Below are positions 12,101 through 22,500 of a DNA stretch of 64,000 bases, piece after piece. This stretch comes from Liolophura sinensis (taxonomy: Eukaryota; Mollusca; Polyplacophora; Chitonida; Chitonidae). The position numbers were made by a program, and so were the translations under genes. Positions within the stretch are counted from its first letter, which is position 1. Each line of letters opens with the position of its first letter. The stretch is taken from positions 29,733,764-29,797,763 of the forward strand of contig NC_088306.1 of assembly GCF_032854445.1 (NCBI RefSeq), given 5' to 3'. A model generated the notes under the pieces. It was not told the DNA's origin. It did not search any database and saw only the letters and a list, made by a program, of their open reading frames with translations.

Positions 12101-14803
12101 AAATGTTCTTGAGTCTGTTTATGGTACGTCTGCTTTTTGGTGCTTGAAGTTTGTACATGTACATGTACTTGGATCAATTCCTGAGCTACCATAATGCTGG
12201 CAGCTAGCATATATGTGAAAAATTCTTGAGTACGCCATAAAATAGATCAATTCCTTAGCCACCATAATGCTGGCAGCTAGCATATATGTGAAAAATTCTT
12301 GAGTACGCCATAAAATAGATCAATTCCTGAGCTACCATAATGCTGGCAGCTAGCATATATGTGAAAAATTCTTGAGTACGCCATAAAATAGATCAATTCC
12401 TTAGCCACCATAATGCTGGCAGCTAGCATATATGTGAAAAATTCTTGAGTACGCCATAAAATAGATCAATTCCTGAGCTACCATAATGCTGGCAGCTAGC
12501 ATATATGTGAAAAATTCTTGAGTACGCCATAAAATAGATCAATTCCTTAGCCACCATAATGCTGGCAGCTAGCATATATATGTGAAAAATTCTTGAGTAC
12601 GCCATAAAATAGATCAATTCCTTAGCCACCATTATGCTGGCAGCTAGCATATATGTGAAATATTTGTGAGTACACCATAAAATAGATCAATTCCTGAGCA
12701 CCCATATCATGTTAAATATCAAATTGCTATGTTCACAGTTATACTTCGTTTTATCATTTTGAATTCATTTACATTTAGAAGACTAGCAACAGAATGCAAA
12801 AAGATTTGAGTGTGTGTTACAAGTTAATAGAGCTCTGGTGGAACGAAAAAAGTACATGGTTCAGATGTCAACATTTTAGATTCAGTTTGCTAAATGCAAT
12901 TCTTGGTACAGTAAATTATTGCACGTGAGCAGTCTTGTGCATATAAGCTGTCATGTCAGTATTTAGATGTGTCTGTATGTGTACTTTATATAGCTGTGCT
13001 AATTGACTGTTTATATGGGTTGATGGAGAAGTCTGGTCTACCTCAAGAACCCAGGTGAGCTTGTCGATCTGATGAGTGCCTGTAAATAAGGTATTATACA
13101 CACTTTAGACATACAGAGAGTAGAGGGATAGCCACTTACCTTAAATGTCCTAATCTTCAGGAAGCCGCAAGTCGTGGCGTAGTACAAAGGTGTGCAACTT
13201 CCAGTGGCTGGTACATGAGGTATGGGTTCAACCCCAGCATTGGACAGAACTGTGTGGTGCAGTGTGCAGTTGATGATGGACATGGGGACAGTGGCGGTGT
13301 CTGTCACCAATATGACGTGCTGCACATGGGGACAATGGTGGTGTCTGTCACCAAAATGACGCGTTGCACATGGGGACAGTGGCGGTGTCTGTCACCAATA
13401 TGACGCCCTGCACATGGGGACAGTGTTGGTGTCTGTCACCAATGTGACGCGCTGCACATGGGGACAGTGGTGGTGTCTGTCACCAATATGACGTATTGCA
13501 CATGGGGACAATGGTGGTGTCTGTCGCCAATGTGACGTACTGCACATGGGGACAATGGTGGTGTCTGTCACCAATATGACGTACTGCACATGGGGACAGT
13601 AGTGGTGTCTATCACCAATATGACGTACTGCACATGGGGACAGTGTTGGTGTCTATCACCAAAATGACGTACTGCACATGGGGACAGTGGTGGTGTCTAT
13701 CACCAATATGACGTACTGCACATGGGGACAGTGATGGTGTCTGTCACCAATATGACATACTGCACATGGGGACAGTGGTGCTGTCTATCACCAATATGAC
13801 GTGCTGCACATGGGGACAGTGGTGGTGTCTGTCACCAAAATGACGCACTGCACATGGGGACAATGGTGCTGTCTGTCACCAATATGACGTATTGCACATG
13901 GGTACAGTGGTGGTGTCTGTCACCAATATGACGTGCTGCACATGGGGACAGTGGTGGTGTCTGTCACCAATATGACGTGCTGCACATGGGGACAGTGGTG
14001 GTGTCTGTCACCAAAATGACGCACTGCACATGGGGACAATGGTGCTGTCTGTCACCAATATGACGTATTGCACATGGGTACAGTGGTGGTGTCTGTCACC
14101 AATATGACGTGCTGCACATGGGGACAGTGGTGGTGTCTGTCACCAATATGACGTGCTGCACATGGGGACAGTGGTGGTGTCTGTCACCAAAATGACGCAC
14201 TGCACATGGGGACAATGGTGCTGTCTGTCACCAATATGACGTACTGCACATGGGGACAGTGGTGCTGTCTGTCACCAATATGACGTATTGCACATGGGTA
14301 CAGTGGTGTTGTCTGTCAGCAGTATGGCGTACTGCACATTGGGACAGTGGTGGGGTCTGTCACCAATATGACGTGCTAATACAGCCATGTATATGCGTGG
14401 TACTCAGATTTCCTCTTTTAGTGGGTTGATAACATCGTATAGATGTATGTGTACATGAATGAAAAAAGTTTTGAGCTCAAATGTTGAATACCACTGATAT
14501 ATGTGAGTGCATGTGCAATTTATCTAAATACAAAGATGATGACAGGTTGAAGTGTGCAAATCTGAGATTGTAGAGGAATTGCAGTATCTCTACAGCATGT
14601 GGACGTACCGTAAGTCACCTAAAATGTTGCCCATGGCTACAGTACACATTTTATCCGATTCTGAGAGTTCTGTTGATCTTACAAAGAGGTTTCGATGTTT
14701 GTTTAGAATCAGGTGATATTTTACTGGTGTTCCTTTACTAGTAATATTCTGTGTCATTTATTTTCCTCAAAGAAGGCAATTTTGGCATAAAATTTTAAGC
14801 ATA

Positions 14804-14854
<51 letters not shown>

Positions 14855-17703
14855 CATACATCGAAGGCATAGGACTGTTACATGCTGTGGGCTTGGCCTT
14901 GGTTCAGAGAGACAGTGGGGGAGAAGGTGAGAAACTTCCCTGCCCCTCAGGCAGTTATATACATGTCTTAGGAAGAGAAAGACTTGGTATCAGTAGGTAC
15001 CTCCTAAGAGATAGAAGTAGCATGCAACTCAAGTGTTAAACAAGCGAATCGGGTGACAAGTATAATTCTGTTAAAGTACATATAGAAAGCTGTAATGATT
15101 GACATCGAACTGGCCCAGCTTGGTGTAGTTGTACATGAAGGTGTATTATCCTTTTAAATGTAGCCTACTCTCATCTTCCGTCTAAATGAAAACAAATAAA
15201 GTATATTTGCTGAATAAATTGTATTTATTAATTTATGTTTAGTAAGCTTTTCTTAATGACAAAAAAAAGCTTTTGGAACTTTTGTCTCCTGGTAGCCTAT
15301 GACATATAATTGTTAACCAGATCAATTTAGTCACACATCTTTTAATGAATAAATACATTGATCACCAAGACTCTTGAGTGCAATCAGGATTCAAAATCTG
15401 TTGGGTTTTTTTAGTTTGTTTGTTGTTGTTTTTTTTTTTTTTTTGCTCTTTTTTTCACAGAAACATTTGAACAGATTCATTTAGTGACAAATTGAGGAAC
15501 TCCTTTACAACTATTTACTGTTAAATCAAGGGGTTTTTTTCAGTTGTCTTATGGCACATTTACAGTGTACCTGGGGTTGTTTTACCTCTTAATGAGATGT
15601 ACAGGAAGATACACACCAGCTGCCCTTCAAAGAAAATACACACTTCCGGCTGTGGAGCAGTTTAATCTTCATAGTCATTACCTACTGGCCAGGAATAGTG
15701 CAGGGGGTGGGGTCAAGTATCAGCCCTAGCTGGTGTGCGAGGGGTTAGGATGAGGGTGTGGGAGGGAGCATGACCTGGTCAGTGCTGGTGTGGCTGGGGG
15801 AGGGGGAAGCAGGATGGGAGTGGGAGAATGGAGGCATAGAGTGCTAACATGTACATGTGTTCTATGTGCCTTCAACCCTTCTGGGGATAAAAATAGATCT
15901 TTTTGAGCATGTGCTCAACTGAAGAACAGGATCCTTTACAAAGATGATGCCATTCAACTTTTTTTGTAAATAAAAACAAAATGTTGATGCATTACAAGTT
16001 TTTTCATTTGTGGTACATGTATTTCAAACTTGCCCCAATACTTGCCCACCACAACTTCACAAAAATCGTATTCAATTACATTGAATCATAGTGATAAAAT
16101 TTTCAAAATGATTTCAAAATGTCAGTAAGATGGACAGTCACCGTGTACTGAGATGAGCTAAGCTGATGTTTTCACAGATAACTACTTAGTTTTTTATATA
16201 TTTTGAGATATTTGTAAAAAAAAACCCACAGCTGATAAAATATTGGACTTTTGACTGCAGGATGCTATTGAGTAATGATTTATGGGTTCCAGTGGATCAG
16301 TATCTGTGGGAGATAAAACATGTCAGGTCTGTTAGCACTGCTTCGTAATGAATACACGTATAAAGACACTTTTTGTTAATTTCTGTTAAATATATCCAAG
16401 TTGTATCCAAGTTTGCGTTTTGTTTCCATTTATGTGTGCACACTTAAGAACTCCTCTTTCTCTCCTTCCTTGGCGGCTTTGATGGCCTAATGCTTAGTGT
16501 GTCGTCCTCAAAAACGAGAGATGATCATACCCGGTTCAGGTCGTACCAAAGCTGTTAAAAATGCTATTTGTTGCTGCCTTGCTTGGGGCTCAGTACTGAG
16601 AGGCTAGAGCAAGGAAACAGGACTGGTTGGGCTGTTAGTATAATTTGACTGGGTGGGGTGTCATGTCTGGTGTCTTTGACATAATATTTTAGCGTTGGCC
16701 GCACTTCAGCCTCATTATATGCTCAAGCATACATTTGTACATGTTATCTCCTTTTCTCTTTGCAGACTGATGTGTTTTTGATATGCTTTAGCGTTGTTAG
16801 TCCGTCTTCCTACGAGAATGTGATGACAAAGTGGTACCCTGAGATACGACATCATTGCCCTGATGCTCCCATTTTACTTGTGGGTAAGTGAAGAATCACT
16901 GTACATACATGCTACTTTCTTGCACAGAGGCTTCAGGGTCTCGCGTTGATAGGTTAACTTCTACTTGTTTGACATTTCAGCATTTTCCTGAGCTAAGAGT
17001 TACATGTAGTAGTCATAGGACTCCCCTGATTCTAATACAGTTTGTATATAGACACTACAAGTACATTAAAAAAGTCTCAGTATTGACCTGTTTTAAGTTT
17101 TCATTTTAAGTTCACCAACATTTTGTTCTGAGCTTAATTTTAAACTTAACTGCAACTACTGACTGGGTTTTTCACCTGTGGCTTGTCTCAAGTGACATTT
17201 ACATCAGGTAATAAATGTATGCATGAAGAAAATTACTGACATATTCCCACATCTAGCATCCACTAAATTTAACATTTTTTCCTGTTTCAGGAACAAAAAT
17301 AGATTTACGAGAAAGCAAGGAGGCGATAGCCCAGCTGAGCGCTCAGGGTTTGTCTCCCATAAAACGTGAACAGGGCATGAAGATGGCAAATAAAGTGCGG
17401 GCTGTGCGCTACATGGAGTGTTCAGCTTTAACACAACGTGGATTAAAACAGGTGTGTTGTCTGACTCATAACAAAATTTGAATTACAATTTTAGGGTTGC
17501 CTGACAGTTTTTGATTCTGAGTACCAAGAAGTAAACATTGTTTTAAAATCAAGAAATTGGCCCCAGGGTTCCTGTTTTTTTGTGAACAAGTAGTAAAAGT
17601 TCAGATTATGTCTTCATAGCTTGTTGACTAATGAGCTGCACCCCCCACCCCCCACCCAAACAAGCTCTAACATGTGGTGAAAACTAAATTTGGAACACCA
17701 GCA

Positions 17704-17753
<50 letters not shown>

Positions 17754-17984
17754 CTTGGACAGTCATTGTAATTAAAAGATGGCAGGTACATGCCCCAGAA
17801 ATATACATTTGCAAATTCTGAATGGGTGTGACAAACACCACATCAATGCATCACCACTGAGCATCCAATCTTGATTTCCAGGTAAAATGTTCTTGTTGCA
17901 TATTTGCAGGTATTTGATGAGTCTGTTCGAGCAGTTTTGCAACCCCAGCCGGCGCGACAGAAACATAAGTGCAGTTTGCTCTGA
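40..17984 (+). CDS. Mtl: Rac/Mig-2-like (Mtl) Rho-family small GTPase, whole gene
   Basis: Coding exons 40-155, 570-684, 16766-16883, 17291-17451 and 17910-17984 join in frame with GT/AG borders into 194 residues, the usual Rho length. Visible motifs: P-loop G13-x4-GKT (residues 13-20), switch I with YVPTVFDNY (35-43), WDTAGQED (59-66), GTKIDL (117-122) with the Rho insert region after it, ECSAL (159-163), and a basic tail ending in CSLL. In this family such a protein is a GTP/GDP switch for actin and cell migration. A CaaX box ending in leucine normally directs geranylgeranylation and membrane attachment. The sequence start ([20 protein letters not shown]) and the SPIKREQG segment fit Mig-2-like/RhoG-type Rac relatives better than Cdc42 or RhoA. 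The Mtl symbol is my assignment by resemblance; a RhoG-like name is the alternative. All catalytic residues are intact. Intron 2 is about 16 kb and full of minisatellites. Confidence 0.95.
156..569 (+). other. Mtl-like gene intron 1
   Basis: A 414-base AT-rich intron between GTGAGT and TTTACAG. I see no gene, array or mobile element in it. Confidence 0.9.
570..684 (+). CDS. Mtl: Mtl-like GTPase coding exon 2
   Basis: Carries the FDNY end of switch I and the [19 protein letters not shown] switch II block, residues 40-77. Acceptor TTTACAG, donor GTAAAT. Ends on a complete codon (CAG). Confidence 0.95.
1010..1097 (+). mobile_element. SINE family C, 3' tail fragment
   Basis: Matches the 3' part of the complete copy at 37049-37261: CCCACCATcATG, then ATAAGTGAAAT, then a GAGTAC..CGTAAAACACCA-like stretch and an ATAAATAAATA tail. 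The tRNA-like head is missing. In Mtl intron 2, sense orientation, clearly decayed. Confidence 0.6.
1580..2525. repeat. 50-bp minisatellite, about 19 copies
   Basis: Tandem units of 50 bp (AGTTTGTTAGCTACTGATGG, CTGGTGACAT, then a variable hexamer and GACACACGGA). The variable position reads TCTGGT, TATGGT or TATTGT. From about 1850 these follow one another in a fixed order, giving a 150-bp higher-order repeat. Inside Mtl intron 2. Minus-strand open frames through it are repeat artefacts. Confidence 0.95.
2526..3689. other. Mtl intron 2, stretch without gene
   Basis: AT-rich unique intron sequence containing one reverse-oriented SINE C fragment (2905-3060). No exon-like reading frame with splice signals was seen. 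Confidence 0.7.
2905..3060 (-). mobile_element. SINE family C fragment, reverse orientation
   Basis: Starts with the reversed tail TTTATTTATTTATTTGATTG, then GTGTTTTACACCATGCTCAAGA, GACGGCGGCCAGCATTATAGT and the AACCCACGACC region. These match the reverse complement of the full SINE at 37049-37261 at the tail half; the tRNA-like head is not clear. Confidence 0.7.
3690..5912. repeat. 74-bp minisatellite, about 30 copies
   Basis: The largest minisatellite in the window. Each unit has GTGGTGCTAGCTATATTCCA, TAGGGTATCCTTCATATCGG, TTTAATATCTCAAACCTGGC and a GTCTCTTTTGAAC end. Units differ by a few substitutions (CATATC/CATGTC, GGCGTC/GGCATC, CATAGG/CACAGG). Inside Mtl intron 2. No coding potential. 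Confidence 0.95.
5913..7389. other. Mtl intron 2, unique stretch
   Basis: About 1.5 kb of AT-rich sequence. Short open frames here have no splice signals, domain or compositional signature. I see nothing functional. Confidence 0.6.
7400..7772 (+). mobile_element. SINE family A, complete, with 10-bp target duplication
   Basis: A tRNA-like head (GATAGCACAGTTCGTAGAGC as A-box region, GATCCAGCATCAATCC as B-box region) is followed by a body shared with the element at 25422-25775 (GTAACTTCCTTG, AAGGGGATAGTGCAAC, GGAGGCACATT, GACTGAAAAATT). The flanks 7390-7399 and 7773-7782 both read AATATGCCTA, a target-site duplication. tRNA-derived SINEs are transcribed by RNA polymerase III and moved by LINE enzymes. 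Inserted in Mtl intron 2, sense orientation. Confidence 0.88.
7809..8535. repeat. 28-bp (some 34-bp) minisatellite, about 25 copies
   Basis: Units of TACATGTGCACCGCACAACA plus TGTACCTG, starting 27 bases after the SINE A target duplication. Early units carry an extra CCTGTA/CCTCTA. The unit lacks stop codons in any frame, and 28 is not a multiple of 3, so long open frames appear in all registers on both strands. These are repeat artefacts, not genes. Confidence 0.95.
8536..9283. other. Mtl intron 2, unique stretch
   Basis: About 750 bases of AT-rich intron. Nothing recognised. Confidence 0.6.
9284..9735. repeat. 38-bp minisatellite, about 12 copies
   Basis: Units of TTTCAGTTTTGTATCAGATT plus TATACAGTGGTGTGCATA. 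Variants alternate GTGTGCATA with GTGTGAAGA, giving a partial 76-bp dimer pattern. A 153-codon plus-strand frame through it has no independent coding evidence. Confidence 0.93.
9850..10597. repeat. 41-bp minisatellite, about 18 copies
   Basis: Units of GTTTACCTGATTGGTGAAAT plus GGTGGGAAGATATCAGTATCT. The GGTG-GAAGAT-TCAG core is shared with the preceding 38-bp array, so the two may have a common origin. Confidence 0.94.
10598..12183. other. Mtl intron 2, unique stretch
   Basis: About 1.6 kb of intron containing a short GT-rich microsatellite near 11132-11157. No exon-like frame, SINE or array identified. Confidence 0.6.
12184..12710. repeat. 73-bp array derived from a SINE C tail, about 7 copies
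   Basis: Each unit contains CCACCATAATGCTGGCAGCT, then ATATGTGAAAAATTCTTGAG, then TACGCCATAAAATAG. This parallels the SINE C tail at 37186-37240 (CCACCATAATGCTGGCCGCC, ATAAGTGAAATATTCTTGAG, TACGGCGTAAAACACC). Units starting GAGCTACC and TAGCCACC alternate, so the array is partly a 146-bp dimer repeat. Confidence 0.9.
12711..13265. other. Mtl intron 2, unique stretch
   Basis: AT-rich intron between two arrays. Nothing recognised. Confidence 0.6.
13266..14378. repeat. 44-bp minisatellite, about 25 copies
   Basis: Units of GGGGACAGTGGTGGTGTCTG, TCACCAATATGACGTGCTGC and ACAT. Most units contain TGACGT or TGACGC. A block of four variant units (176 bp) starting near 13800 is repeated starting near 13976, a local higher-order repeat. 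Inside Mtl intron 2. Confidence 0.95.
14379..16469. other. Mtl intron 2, unique stretch
   Basis: About 2.1 kb of AT-rich intron with one (TA)n tract at 14807-14848 and some poly-T runs. No exon, array or SINE recognised. Confidence 0.6.
14807..14848. repeat. (TA)n microsatellite
   Basis: About 21 uninterrupted TA dinucleotides. Confidence 0.98.
16470..16710 (+). mobile_element. SINE family B in Mtl intron 2
   Basis: A tRNA-like head (GATGGCCTAATGCTTAGTGT as A-box region, CCCGGTTCAGGTCGTACC as B-box region) is followed by a body shared with the reverse-strand copy near 62270-62515 (TGTTAAAAATG, TTGCTGCCTTG, CAGTACTGAGAGG, ACAGGACTGGTTGG). No clean target duplication was found. It ends about 55 bases before the exon 3 acceptor. 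Confidence 0.78.
16766..16883 (+). CDS. Mtl: Mtl-like GTPase coding exon 3
   Basis: Encodes residues 78-116 plus one base ([19 protein letters not shown].. to ILLVG). Acceptor CTTTTCTCTTTGCAG, donor GTAAGT. Ends in phase 1. Confidence 0.95.
16884..17290 (+). other. Mtl-like gene intron 3
   Basis: A 407-base intron, GTAAGT to CCTGTTTCAG. Nothing else recognised. Confidence 0.9.
17291..17451 (+). CDS. Mtl: Mtl-like GTPase coding exon 4
   Basis: Encodes GTKIDL, the Rho insert region, SPIKREQG and [14 protein letters not shown] (residues 117-170). Its first two bases complete the glycine codon. Donor GTGTGT. Confidence 0.95.
17452..17909 (+). other. Mtl-like gene intron 4
   Basis: A 458-base intron containing a (TA)n tract at 17706-17752. 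Acceptor CATATTTGCAG. Confidence 0.88.
17706..17752. repeat. (TA)n microsatellite
   Basis: About 23 TA dinucleotides within intron 4 of the GTPase gene. Confidence 0.97.
17910..17984 (+). CDS. Mtl: Mtl-like GTPase coding exon 5 with stop
   Basis: Encodes [13 protein letters not shown], a basic stretch and the C-terminal CSLL, then TGA at 17982-17984. The terminal leucine predicts geranylgeranylation. Confidence 0.95.
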   Translation, partial: VFDESVRAVLQPQPARQKHKCSLL

Positions 17985-19026
17985 TTACAACTGATCAGCA
18001 TTGTTTTTTGTGTACAGTGTAAAAACTTTAGATGACCTCCTGGTGGTGTCACACCATCGTCAAACTGCCATGATAAACTGGAACTCTAGAAGCCTGAGAG
18101 TGGGAGAGCAGTGTGGAGATTGCCTCACTTGAGTTGTCTCCTCTGTTTGGGCTCCTTGCTCCCGCGTGACATGCGTCCACCATGGAGACAAACTATGCAT
18201 ATCACAAGACAATGGGCATTGATTTGTCAAGAGTCAGTCCATCCTGGGGTCTTGCTGATGTGTTACCTATAATCCAGGCTGAACTAATATACTGTATACA
18301 GATTTCATGCAGTGTTACATGAAGGACTGATGAGACCGTTGTATTTCTGGTTGAACATGTTACTGACTACATGTTATATGTTCAGCCCATCATTGAGGAG
18401 AAGAAGTTTGCCAGATCTTGGCATGTGGAGGTCTTTTACTTTTATTCGAACGTACAGAATGTAGGTTTTGTCACCAAAACGAGGGTCAGGAAACGAATGC
18501 TAGATGTACAGTAATGTTCTGTATTTAAGGCATCGTTGAGTCACCAGGATATTGTAATGCATGAATATTGCATACTTCCCTCAACCTCTACGTCCTGATT
18601 TGTCATGGCCTCAGACTCTTTGTACAGTTTGGTTTCACTTTCGCATTCATCCTCATGTATGTGTAAGGCAGCATTAGTGACCTGCTTATCTTGTTATGAT
18701 GTAAATGGAATGTTTTGCATTGTTGTGTGACAAGCCATGAGCACAGAATTGTAGATGGTTGGTCGAGATGTTGTTTACTTTCAGTTTCACTTTCAAACTG
18801 AAACTGAAAGTAAAGCACCAGAGCTTTGATGTGTGTCTTTGATGTACAAAACCACCATGATCAGCTTTAGCTGTCCTGCATGACAAGAACCAGGTTTTCT
18901 TGAGCCTTGGTTAAAAAAAAGGTCACGTGTGACCTGGCATTTCACTTTCACTAAGACCAACAGTAACTGCCTTCGGAAGTATTATTACAACATATCTTTA
19001 GCCCATACTATAGCCATTGTATTAAA
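17985..19026 (+). other. Probable 3' UTR of the Mtl-like gene
   Basis: About 1 kb after the stop without array or SINE. It contains a perfect hairpin at 18774-18814. The first polyadenylation-like hexamer I find is ATTAAA at 19021-19026; no AATAAA occurs before it. The transcript end is therefore uncertain. Confidence 0.4.
18774..18814. repeat. Perfect inverted repeat, 16-bp arms
   Basis: Arms 18774-18789 (TTTACTTTCAGTTTCA) and 18799-18814 (its exact reverse complement) flank a 9-base spacer. If transcribed in the GTPase 3' UTR it would form a strong hairpin. Confidence 0.9.
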
Positions 19027-19504
19027 CAGTAATGCCCAAATAAGGAACTTTATACAAATTTTAGCCAGTGTACCTGTATACCATTCTTAAACTTGTCTGT
19101 CCCACGAAGCTTTCCCTCTTGATTCCTGGATAGTAATTATGTCATTGAGAAGATAATTCCAGATGATAATGTTGATTTCATTCCAGTGTGGTTCACACAG
19201 ATTGCTTGAATTCAAAGAAGGCAATGCATAGTTGTTTGCAAGTTCATGCAAAGGGAGGTAACTTGTTTAGTAAGTTGTAATACTGATATAATAAGGCTGG
19301 AAAAGGCTCATACAGTGATACTCTTGTTTACAGGGATACTTTTATGTTTAGGAACACAATTTTGGGCTCTGTTTGGCTGAAAATGCCTGATAGGTTCGCG
19401 GAGAAAGGTGAATGAAGTCACATTGAGAATCAGGGTTGAACACACTTTTTTTGGTGGCATCATTATCATAATCAATTTACACTTGTTGGATTTCAGATGA
19501 AAGT

Positions 19505-19562
<58 letters not shown>

Positions 19563-22500
19563 GAGAGCTTATTTATGCTGGATTGTTTGTCGTCATGACT
19601 AATTTCCATGGCAACAGTTGATTGTCAGGCTGTCTGGTATGGGGTTTTTTTTTATCAGACAAGCTTTTTCATTGGTTGTTTAGAATATCTGGTGATCTGG
19701 GTGAAGCAAATTGTAACAAAAATTTGTTAAATTTTCTCAGTATTTTGGACGATGTGAGTGGAAAAGTCAAAAAGGTTTTACCATCCATGATGCTGTTCAA
19801 AACATATTAGTCCTATTTTGAGCACTTTAGAGCAATTTTCAGCCTTGTGAAAGAAAATAGACGAAGCATACACATATAATTAATGTAGTACATAATGTGT
19901 TCATGAGAAGGTACTATCAGGTAGTAATATGGTATGAAGGGTGCATGAATTCAGGAGAAACAGTAAAGGGCTTGGTAATAGATAGGCAGGTGGCATTCTT
20001 TGAAGTATAACAGCAAAAGGTGTTCATAGTCGGGTCATTGGTTGGGGCATGCCGCAACATCTGTGTCACCACATGGATTTTGTATGATGCTAAGGCAATT
20101 AGCAGGATGAGGTGAATATTAGAAACAACAATGTTATTTATCATTAGCCAAAAATATAATGCCACTCTGGTGTCATTTTTACCATTTTTATATGAACAGA
20201 ATTCTTTGTATCCGTGTGATTTGGTTGGTAAGAACAGAAGATTGTTTGGTCGTAGGTTATTTTGCTGCCTAGCAGGGTTATTCTTTCGCACAAATGCCAG
20301 TGCCCTTTTAGCAGATGAAATCAGAAGGCAGAGTCAGTCATTTGTACACGTATCAGCTGAAAATTGAGAACCTATAGGTCATTGGTGGTAAGGCTTTGAT
20401 TGACAAATACATTCAATAGGAGGGATCATGGACATGCAATTGTTGGCATTGTAGTTTGGTAACATTAGAATAAAGTCAACAAATATCATGAGATGGATGT
20501 GTTAACATATATACAATTATGTCATATACAGGAAAATGTGTTACCTTAAAAATTCCGACAGCAAACTACTGGCTGTTTTACCCCATCACCCAACCCCTTA
20601 ATGCAGATTGCGTGTTGGACTCGTCTGCATCCTTGTTGTTGTTTGTTCTATTTTATCATGGTTACTGATGCTTGAAGTTATGTGCTACATGTATGGTGTT
20701 TAGGACAACCAGATTATGCTGTACTGGGTCTGTATCAGTTTGTATTGGGCTGTATCAGTTGTATTGGGATGTGTGTTACACAAAAAAAGACTGCGTTCAT
20801 GTGTGTTACCCGGAATACCATGGTATTCAGTTGGCATTTCAAGAAGTCGATGTCATGTCCTGCATTATACACATGTGCATTGGTGTTTTAAATTTTCATG
20901 ATATTCTATTGAAATCAGGTTATTCTGATTGGCTTGATATTAACCAATCAAATGAGTCAAACAAAAATATAATAAACCAGTGAGTGTATTTGTTTCATTT
21001 TACAGGTAACAAGATAACTGATAAACTTATACAGGCAATATAGTGTAAGCAGGTAAAGCTCTGAGATTTTCTTTCTATCTTAAAAATTAGACACTTCCAA
21101 TCAATGACGTGGCTCTTTTCTCCATGAACTGTTGAAGGAATCTGCATTTTGGTCATGAAAGGGTTATGTTTGTGGTGCAGTACCAGTATGTTGCTGATGT
21201 AAACAGTTTGCTTGCTTTTCTATATCTTTTTCATGTGGGGGGGGGGGGGGGGTTCTTGACTACTTCCACGTCAGTTAGAGGGCACGAATCTGATATCTCC
21301 ACTGTTACTAAGTCAGTCTTTGATATTTGTGATTACCTTATTTATGTTAGATATCTGATTTTTGGTTTTTAGTATTTTTTTTTATCTCCCCCACACACCC
21401 CACCCTGAATTTAATAACCATAATACTTAGCCTTTACGTTTTATTTTTTCGTACTGTTCTAGAATTTTACAATGGGACAATCTGACTTATGGTTTTTGTG
21501 CTCTGTTTCTTGCCTGCTTTTAAGCTTACAATGATAATCACATTGTGAGCCCCTTTGTAAGCCCCTTTGTAATTTTATTTATGAGATTTTACCATTGAAT
21601 TTTGTTGACTGTAAGCATTTATGACACATTTACATTGCAGGAGAATTGCTACCTATATATTACTTATGGTTATTGCACGCTTATAAAAAAAATGGATACT
21701 GAAAGAAGCTTGATTTTCTAGTGATTATGTAACCATGATTCTGATTGGCTGGTGTCTTTGAAACAACTTGAAAAAAGGCCCTTCATAGACTGTCAGAAAG
21801 AACTTTGCGAATCACTACTCATGAGATTACTGAAACTTGTTTGCTCACATGTATATCTAAATGAAAAAGCCAGTGTTGTAGAAACAACATTTGCATCCAA
21901 GGGTCTGTCTTGTGAAATGTGGAGTAATTCTTACTTGGATAATCAAGGTTGTATGAACGTTTGTGTCAACAAAACTACAGTTCAAACCCGTAAAGGTTTT
22001 TTCAGAAAAGCTTCTGTTAAACACTTCTATATCTCAATTTATTTATCTTACACAGGTAATTCAGCCAAGACTTTTGCTTGGAATTCGTGTTACATGTATT
22101 TGCAGGCTTAGCAAGGATTATTGATGGTATATTTTATATTGGTCTCTGTTTTTTCTTTTTTATTGATGTTGTTTCTTCTTTATGTTCCATTTTGCCCACT
22201 TTCCCTCCACCAAATTCTGATTGTGCTCTTTTTTTTTTTTTTTTCTTCTTTTTTTTTTGCCAATGGTAATCGTCTTAACTTGCCAGTCATGCATAATTTG
22301 CGATTTTTTTTATTATTACTACTTTACGCTTTAATATTTTCTTCCACATTTTTTGTTGGGACTTGGTCTAATGCTGATGTTCATCTGCTCAAGGAGAAAT
22401 GCATTTTTGAGGTCATAACCTCAAATTTATGACAAATGTACCTGTAATCAGATACATATTTGTATGTTAGCGTTTATGGTGTAATTGCTCCTCGGCGCTG

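Noticed and set aside
22078-22432. Hydrophobic frames rich in Phe and Leu
   Set aside because: Caused by poly-T tracts; no start context or homology.
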